Below are positions 5,008 to 8,540 of a stretch of DNA of 8,540 nucleotides, in pieces; positions within the stretch are counted from its first letter, which is position 1; every line of letters starts with the position of its first letter. The position numbers and the translations under genes are program-made. The notes beneath the pieces are model-generated. The model ran no database searches and was not told where the DNA came from. It saw nothing but the letters and a program-made list of their open reading frames with translations. The stretch is from Methanosarcinaceae archaeon (lineage in GTDB: Archaea; Halobacteriota; Methanosarcinia; Methanosarcinales; Methanosarcinaceae). The DNA lies in NCBI GenBank assembly GCA_030655675.1, contig JAUSPM010000060.1, positions 1 through 8,540 of the forward strand, in the 5' to 3' direction.

Positions 5008-8000
5008 TCAGGCTTCAGCCGCTTCTTGTTCGTTCAGTCTCTTGTAAACATTTCTCATCAATATATCTTTGACCTGGGTTTCAAACTCTTTGTCATCCAT
5101 TATCCTTGCAAATATTTCTTCATTTTGACCCATGCGTGCGACCAGTTTCTTTATGAAAAGGTCGTCAAAACCAAACTTGAAGTTGTTGATTGTGTTACTC
5201 TTTGCCTGTTGTGATAATTTCTCATCTGCTACAAGGTCTTCTTCAATTTGCCCAAAGAATAGCCAGTCAGCATCTGTAAAATTAGTTCCAAAACGGTCAT
5301 TCAATATTTTGATTATCTCTGAAAGATGAGCGAGTTCTTCTTTTTCTTTCCGCATACCTGCCTCTGAGGCAGATTCCAGTTCACCGTCTTCATTTTGAAG
5401 TAAAATGGAACCTTCGCTTATTTTTTCAAGCCTGTAATACTCCAGTGCAACTTCGTCATCGAGTTTAAGGATGTCAGAGATATCCTTTCTTGGCAGTTTT
5501 TTCAGAAGCATACGGCCGTATGCATACAGTTTTTCCAGATCAATGTCTTGAAATGGCATTATCTGGGACAGGAAGGAGTAAAGTCTTGTATATACCGTTA
5601 GTGTGTGTTTAAAGTCTTCCTGCTCTTCTTCTTTTTCGATGCCTTTGTAGCGGTCAACAGCCGGATCTATGAAAGCATTGAGTCTGGCACTGTCTTTTTT
5701 GTTATGTGTTCTGCTTGATCGGAAGAATACGTTACAGAAATTATCGACTTCCGATTGCCAGAATATTTGTGTGGCTTCCAGCCTGTTTTTGAGATCGTAG
5801 AGAAGATTGGGGTCTGTACTTTCAGTTAATGAGGTTTGCTGGTAGTATGGCTGGAATGATTCGAGTATGTCATCTTTGTTATTGACAAAATCGAGAATAA
5901 ATGTTTCTTCTTTGCCCGGATATGTCCTGTTCAATCGTGAGAGTGTCTGTACGGCTTTGACACCGGAGAGAGCTTTGTCGATGTACATTGTGTGAAGAAG
6001 TGGCTGGTCAAATCCGGTCTGGTATTTTTCAGCTACCAGAAGTAATTGATATACTTCGGTGTTGAATTTGTCAGGTAGTTCTTTTTCACTAAATCCGTTC
6101 ATTGCCGGTTCTGTGAATGAATTATTATAATCGTCGGTCACGGTTCCTGAAAATGCAACGAGTGCTCTTATGTCGTTGTATCCCTTTTCATTTAGATATC
6201 TGTCAAATTCCTGTTTGTATTTGACTACATGAAGGCGTGAGGATGTTACGACCATTGCCTTTGCCCTGCCGCCAATCTTTTTCATGGTTACCTGGCGGAA
6301 GTGCTCGATCATTACCTCTGTTTTTTGTGCAATATTGTGGGGGTGCAGGGATACGAATCTTGCGACTGCACGTTTCGCTTTCTTTTTGTTGAGATCAGGG
6401 TCTTCTTCTATAGTCTTTGATATCTCGAAAAAGGTCTTGTAGGTGACATAGTTCTTCAGCACATCCATAATGAAGCCTTCTTCTATTGCCTGTCGCATTG
6501 AGTAAAGATGGAACGGGAGTTTTTTCCCGTCTGCGTTTTCTGTGCCGAATACATCCAGAGTCTTTGATTTTGGTGTTGCTGTGAATGCATAGAAACTCAG
6601 GTTCTTCTGTGGCCCTCTTGATGCCATGACCTTTCGTATTTGATCTTCAGAATCGTCGTCATTGTCAGTTTCGGCATCATCAATTCCGTTGTTATTGTTG
6701 TTGTTGCTGTATCCTTTTTCCCCCTCATATTTTTCACTGTTTTCTTTTGAGAGGTTTTCCATGTCAATTACTGAAAGTGCTTCTTTCATCTTTTCGGATG
6801 ATTTGCCTCCCTGTGAACTGTGTGCTTCATCCACGATGACGGCGTAGTTTCGTGCGGGCATGTCATCGATCTTGTCGATTATGTAGGGGAATTTCTGTAA
6901 TGTGGTAATGATGATGTTGGTTCCGGTACTCAGTGCGGTAGCCAGTTGTTTTGAATCCTTGTCGATCTTCTGGACAACGCCCTGTTTGTGCTCGAACTGG
7001 TATATGGTGTCCTGCAATTGTTTGTCAAGCACCCGCCTGTCTGTTATGACGATTATAGAATCGAATACCCGTTTTTCATCTGAACTGTAAAGGGATGAAA
7101 GATGATATGCCAGCCATGCAATGGAGTTGCTTTTGCCACTACCTGCGGAGTGCTCGATGAGGTAGTTCTTACCTGCACCGTGCAGTTTCGTATCCTGTGA
7201 GATCTTGCGTACCACATCAAGCTGATGATATCGCGGAAAGATCATACTTTCCTTTTTGACACTTTTATCTCCAATGTCGTATTTTTGCACCTGCAAATGT
7301 AGGAATCGCCCGATTATATCAAGCCAGCTATCTTTTTCCCACAATTCCCAGAGGTAGGCTGTCCTGTATCCATCAGGATTGTGCGGATTCCCTTTTCCCC
7401 CGTTGCATCCTCTATTAAATGGCAGATATTTTGTGGCCTTGCCTTTGAGCTGTGTTGTCATATACGCTTCATCGGTATCCACAGCAAAGTGTACAAGTGC
7501 CCTTTTCTTGAACCTGAATAGCAACTCATCGGCATTCCTGTCAAACATGAATTGCCGCTTTGCATTCCCCACATCCTGACCTGTAAACTGGTTTTTGAGT
7601 TCAACCGTTGCCACCGGAAGTCCGTTTAGACTTAATAGCATGTCAATTGAGTTCTCATTCCTGAGGCTGTATTTGACCTGTCTTGTAACTGTCAGCCTGT
7701 TTAGCCCATACAACCTCTGTGTATCTGGATTAAGCCCGCTTGCCGGCTTAAAATACGCCGCAGAATAGCGAACCCCATGATCTGTGAACCCGTTTTTCAA
7801 TACATCCAGCATCCCCCTGTTATCCATCTCATCCACCAGCCGGCGCATTACCTTTGACTCAGCAGCATCACCATGAATAGAAACCGACTTTTCCCACTTG
7901 TCCGGTTGCGTCTCCTTAAGAAATCCAAGCAGCACACCCTTATCCAGAGCAAGTTCACGATCAAATCCGGCAGGGTCACCTTTTATGTATCCTCCATTTT

Positions 8001-8064
8001 CAAGAAGGTGGCTCTCTATGGCTTCCTCAAAGGCTTTTTCCGTGTGAATTTGCGTTGCTGTCAT
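5008..8064 (-). CDS. hsdR: Type I restriction enzyme, endonuclease/translocase subunit HsdR
   Basis: A 1018-residue motor subunit of a type I restriction-modification complex, which with HsdM and HsdS translocates unmethylated DNA using ATP and cuts far from the recognition site. The PD-(D/E)xK nuclease is visible as D141, E155 and K157 (VELK), with the same spacing as in EcoR124I HsdR. Superfamily 2 helicase motifs follow: Walker A HSAGSGKS (305-312), motif Ia around ITDRR (340-344), DEAH (412-415), TATP (495-498), QTGFDQP (682-688) and QTLSRLNR (706-713). The rest is the helical C-terminal region that contacts the methylase core. Between DEAH and TATP, residues 440-476 form a hydrophilic insert with six Asn (454-459) and a run of acidic residues. 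The start has AGGGAG 7 nt upstream. It lies 32 bp after hsdS and appears complete, with no frameshift. Confidence 0.97.
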   Translation of the reverse strand: MTATQIHTEKAFEEAIESHLLENGGYIKGDPAGFDRELALDKGVLLGFLKETQPDKWEKSVSIHGDAAESKVMRRLVDEMDNRGMLDVLKNGFTDHGVRYSAAYFKPASGLNPDTQRLYGLNRLTVTRQVKYSLRNENSIDMLLSLNGLPVATVELKNQFTGQDVGNAKRQFMFDRNADELLFRFKKRALVHFAVDTDEAYMTTQLKGKATKYLPFNRGCNGGKGNPHNPDGYRTAYLWELWEKDSWLDIIGRFLHLQVQKYDIGDKSVKKESMIFPRYHQLDVVRKISQDTKLHGAGKNYLIEHSAGSGKSNSIAWLAYHLSSLYSSDEKRVFDSIIVITDRRVLDKQLQDTIYQFEHKQGVVQKIDKDSKQLATALSTGTNIIITTLQKFPYIIDKIDDMPARNYAVIVDEAHSSQGGKSSEKMKEALSVIDMENLSKENSEKYEGEKGYSNNNNNNGIDDAETDNDDDSEDQIRKVMASRGPQKNLSFYAFTATPKSKTLDVFGTENADGKKLPFHLYSMRQAIEEGFIMDVLKNYVTYKTFFEISKTIEEDPDLNKKKAKRAVARFVSLHPHNIAQKTEVMIEHFRQVTMKKIGGRAKAMVVTSSRLHVVKYKQEFDRYLNEKGYNDIRALVAFSGTVTDDYNNSFTEPAMNGFSEKELPDKFNTEVYQLLLVAEKYQTGFDQPLLHTMYIDKALSGVKAVQTLSRLNRTYPGKEETFILDFVNNKDDILESFQPYYQQTSLTESTDPNLLYDLKNRLEATQIFWQSEVDNFCNVFFRSSRTHNKKDSARLNAFIDPAVDRYKGIEKEEEQEDFKHTLTVYTRLYSFLSQIMPFQDIDLEKLYAYGRMLLKKLPRKDISDILKLDDEVALEYYRLEKISEGSILLQNEDGELESASEAGMRKEKEELAHLSEIIKILNDRFGTNFTDADWLFFGQIEEDLVADEKLSQQAKSNTINNFKFGFDDLFIKKLVARMGQNEEIFARIMDDKEFETQVKDILMRNVYKRLNEQEAAEA
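6688..6707 (-). repeat. Trinucleotide run encoding the Asn tract of HsdR
   Basis: A plus-strand GTT-rich run with one ATT variant encodes N454-N459 on the minus strand. It is a short microsatellite inside the hydrophilic linker between helicase motifs II and III. Its unit of three keeps the frame. Confidence 0.7.
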
Positions 8065-8071
8065 TTGTGTG

Positions 8072-8077
8072 CTCCCT
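8072..8077 (-). promoter_or_regulatory. Ribosome-binding site of hsdR
   Basis: The minus strand reads AGGGAG, with 7 nt before the ATG at 8062-8064. It lies within the 32-bp hsdS-hsdR gap and supports the chosen start and translation from a shared hsdS-hsdR message. Confidence 0.6.
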
Positions 8078-8096
8078 GATGCTTCGGGTTAGGTGG

Positions 8097-8540
8097 TTAT
8101 TTTGATGTAGGAATTTCGTGTTGGTTTCGCAGGTCAATTTTTCCTGTTACTGCTTCGGATATTAGGGCGGTGCGGTATTCTTTCAGGAGGGTGATTTGGT
8201 TTTGGATTATTTCTATATCGGTGTCGATTTTGGCATTTTGGTGATTTAAGAAAATGGCGATGGATTGTTGTTCAGAGATTGGTGGAAATAAAAAAAGTGA
8301 ATTATCTATTGTATATTTACCGATTCCGAATCGTGTAATCCCATTGGCAAGCATCTCAAATTGATCACGGATGCCGTTTGAGGTAAATGACCAGAACAGA
8401 TAATTCCCATAAGTATCTTTATTAGGACGAATGCGTGCAAGATGGTAACCACAGACTATACCAGATAAAGACTCTGGTACAAATGCAGGCACAGCGATAT
8501 CATTCGGTGACTCTGAATCTTTCGTTATAAGAACATCACC
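8097..8540 (-). CDS. hsdS: Type I restriction-modification specificity subunit HsdS, C-terminal part
   Basis: The frame stays open to the window edge, so this is the last 147 residues of a longer gene, not a small protein starting inside the window. HsdS chooses the DNA sequence that the type I complex methylates or cuts. The visible part begins in the second target-recognition domain with GDVLITKDSESPNDIA, continues through CGYHLARIRP, and ends with the conserved helical spacer: PPISEQQSIAIFL, then LLKEYRTALISEAVTGKIDL and a short hydrophilic tail. These are hallmark HsdS sequences. The spacer helix sets the distance between the two half-sites and docks on HsdM. The first recognition domain and the recognition sequence cannot be inferred. 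hsdR follows 32 bp downstream, and hsdM is expected to the right. An internal GTG at 8490-8492 is simply Val in VPAFVPES, not a start. Confidence 0.95.
   Translation of the reverse strand, partial: GDVLITKDSESPNDIAVPAFVPESLSGIVCGYHLARIRPNKDTYGNYLFWSFTSNGIRDQFEMLANGITRFGIGKYTIDNSLFLFPPISEQQSIAIFLNHQNAKIDTDIEIIQNQITLLKEYRTALISEAVTGKIDLRNQHEIPTSK

Noticed and set aside
5008..8064. HsdR considered as a novel defence helicase-nuclease
   Set aside because: Motif order, nuclease spacing, length and the adjacent HsdS all match ordinary type I restriction subunits.
8097..8492. Small stand-alone HsdS-like protein starting at the internal GTG
   Set aside because: The frame continues upstream to the window edge with conserved HsdS sequence (GDVLITKDSE), so this is a cut-off full gene.

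Overview
The window looks like chromosomal DNA from a methanogenic euryarchaeon, most probably of the Methanosarcinales. This is an inference from gene content: an archaeal-type tRNA G10 methyltransferase with an N-terminal THUMP region, a short archaeal type II methionine aminopeptidase, a DUF1805 protein, TATA-like boxes upstream of start codons, and AT-rich intergenic DNA. The species cannot be fixed without a database search. Every gene I can support lies on the minus strand, so the window reads from right to left.

Right part (about 5008-8540): a type I restriction-modification locus. The C-terminal part of the specificity subunit HsdS enters from the right edge. It is followed after 32 bp by an apparently complete HsdR (1018 aa) with its nuclease and helicase motifs intact. 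HsdM is not in the window and presumably lies to the right.

Middle part (2757-4897): two tandem genes for M24 'pita-bread' metallopeptidases. The first is an Xaa-Pro dipeptidase/aminopeptidase-like protein. The second is a type II methionine aminopeptidase. Both retain all five metal ligands, and each has its own candidate archaeal promoter.

Left-middle part (545-2735): close behind map follow a secreted protein of unknown function with an EF-hand-like loop, a DUF1805 protein and the tRNA (guanine-10-N2) methyltransferase. Gaps are 21, 11 and 23 bp, so map-secreted protein-DUF1805-trmG10 is probably one operon. The likely theme is co- and post-translational protein maturation plus tRNA modification; the secreted protein is the odd member.

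Left edge (1-544): AT-rich DNA with no convincing gene. It contains two perfect palindromes, a nested inverted repeat just beyond the trmG10 stop, and two identical 11-bp TATA-like boxes. These boxes match the one before the peptidase gene and could serve a leftward gene outside the window.

I found no convincing undescribed system. The points most worth a second look are small: an in-frame 9-bp repeat expansion in trmG10, a heptamer repeat that forms the map promoter, an Asn-run/acidic insert in HsdR, the secreted protein within a housekeeping operon, and the palindrome-rich left intergenic region.
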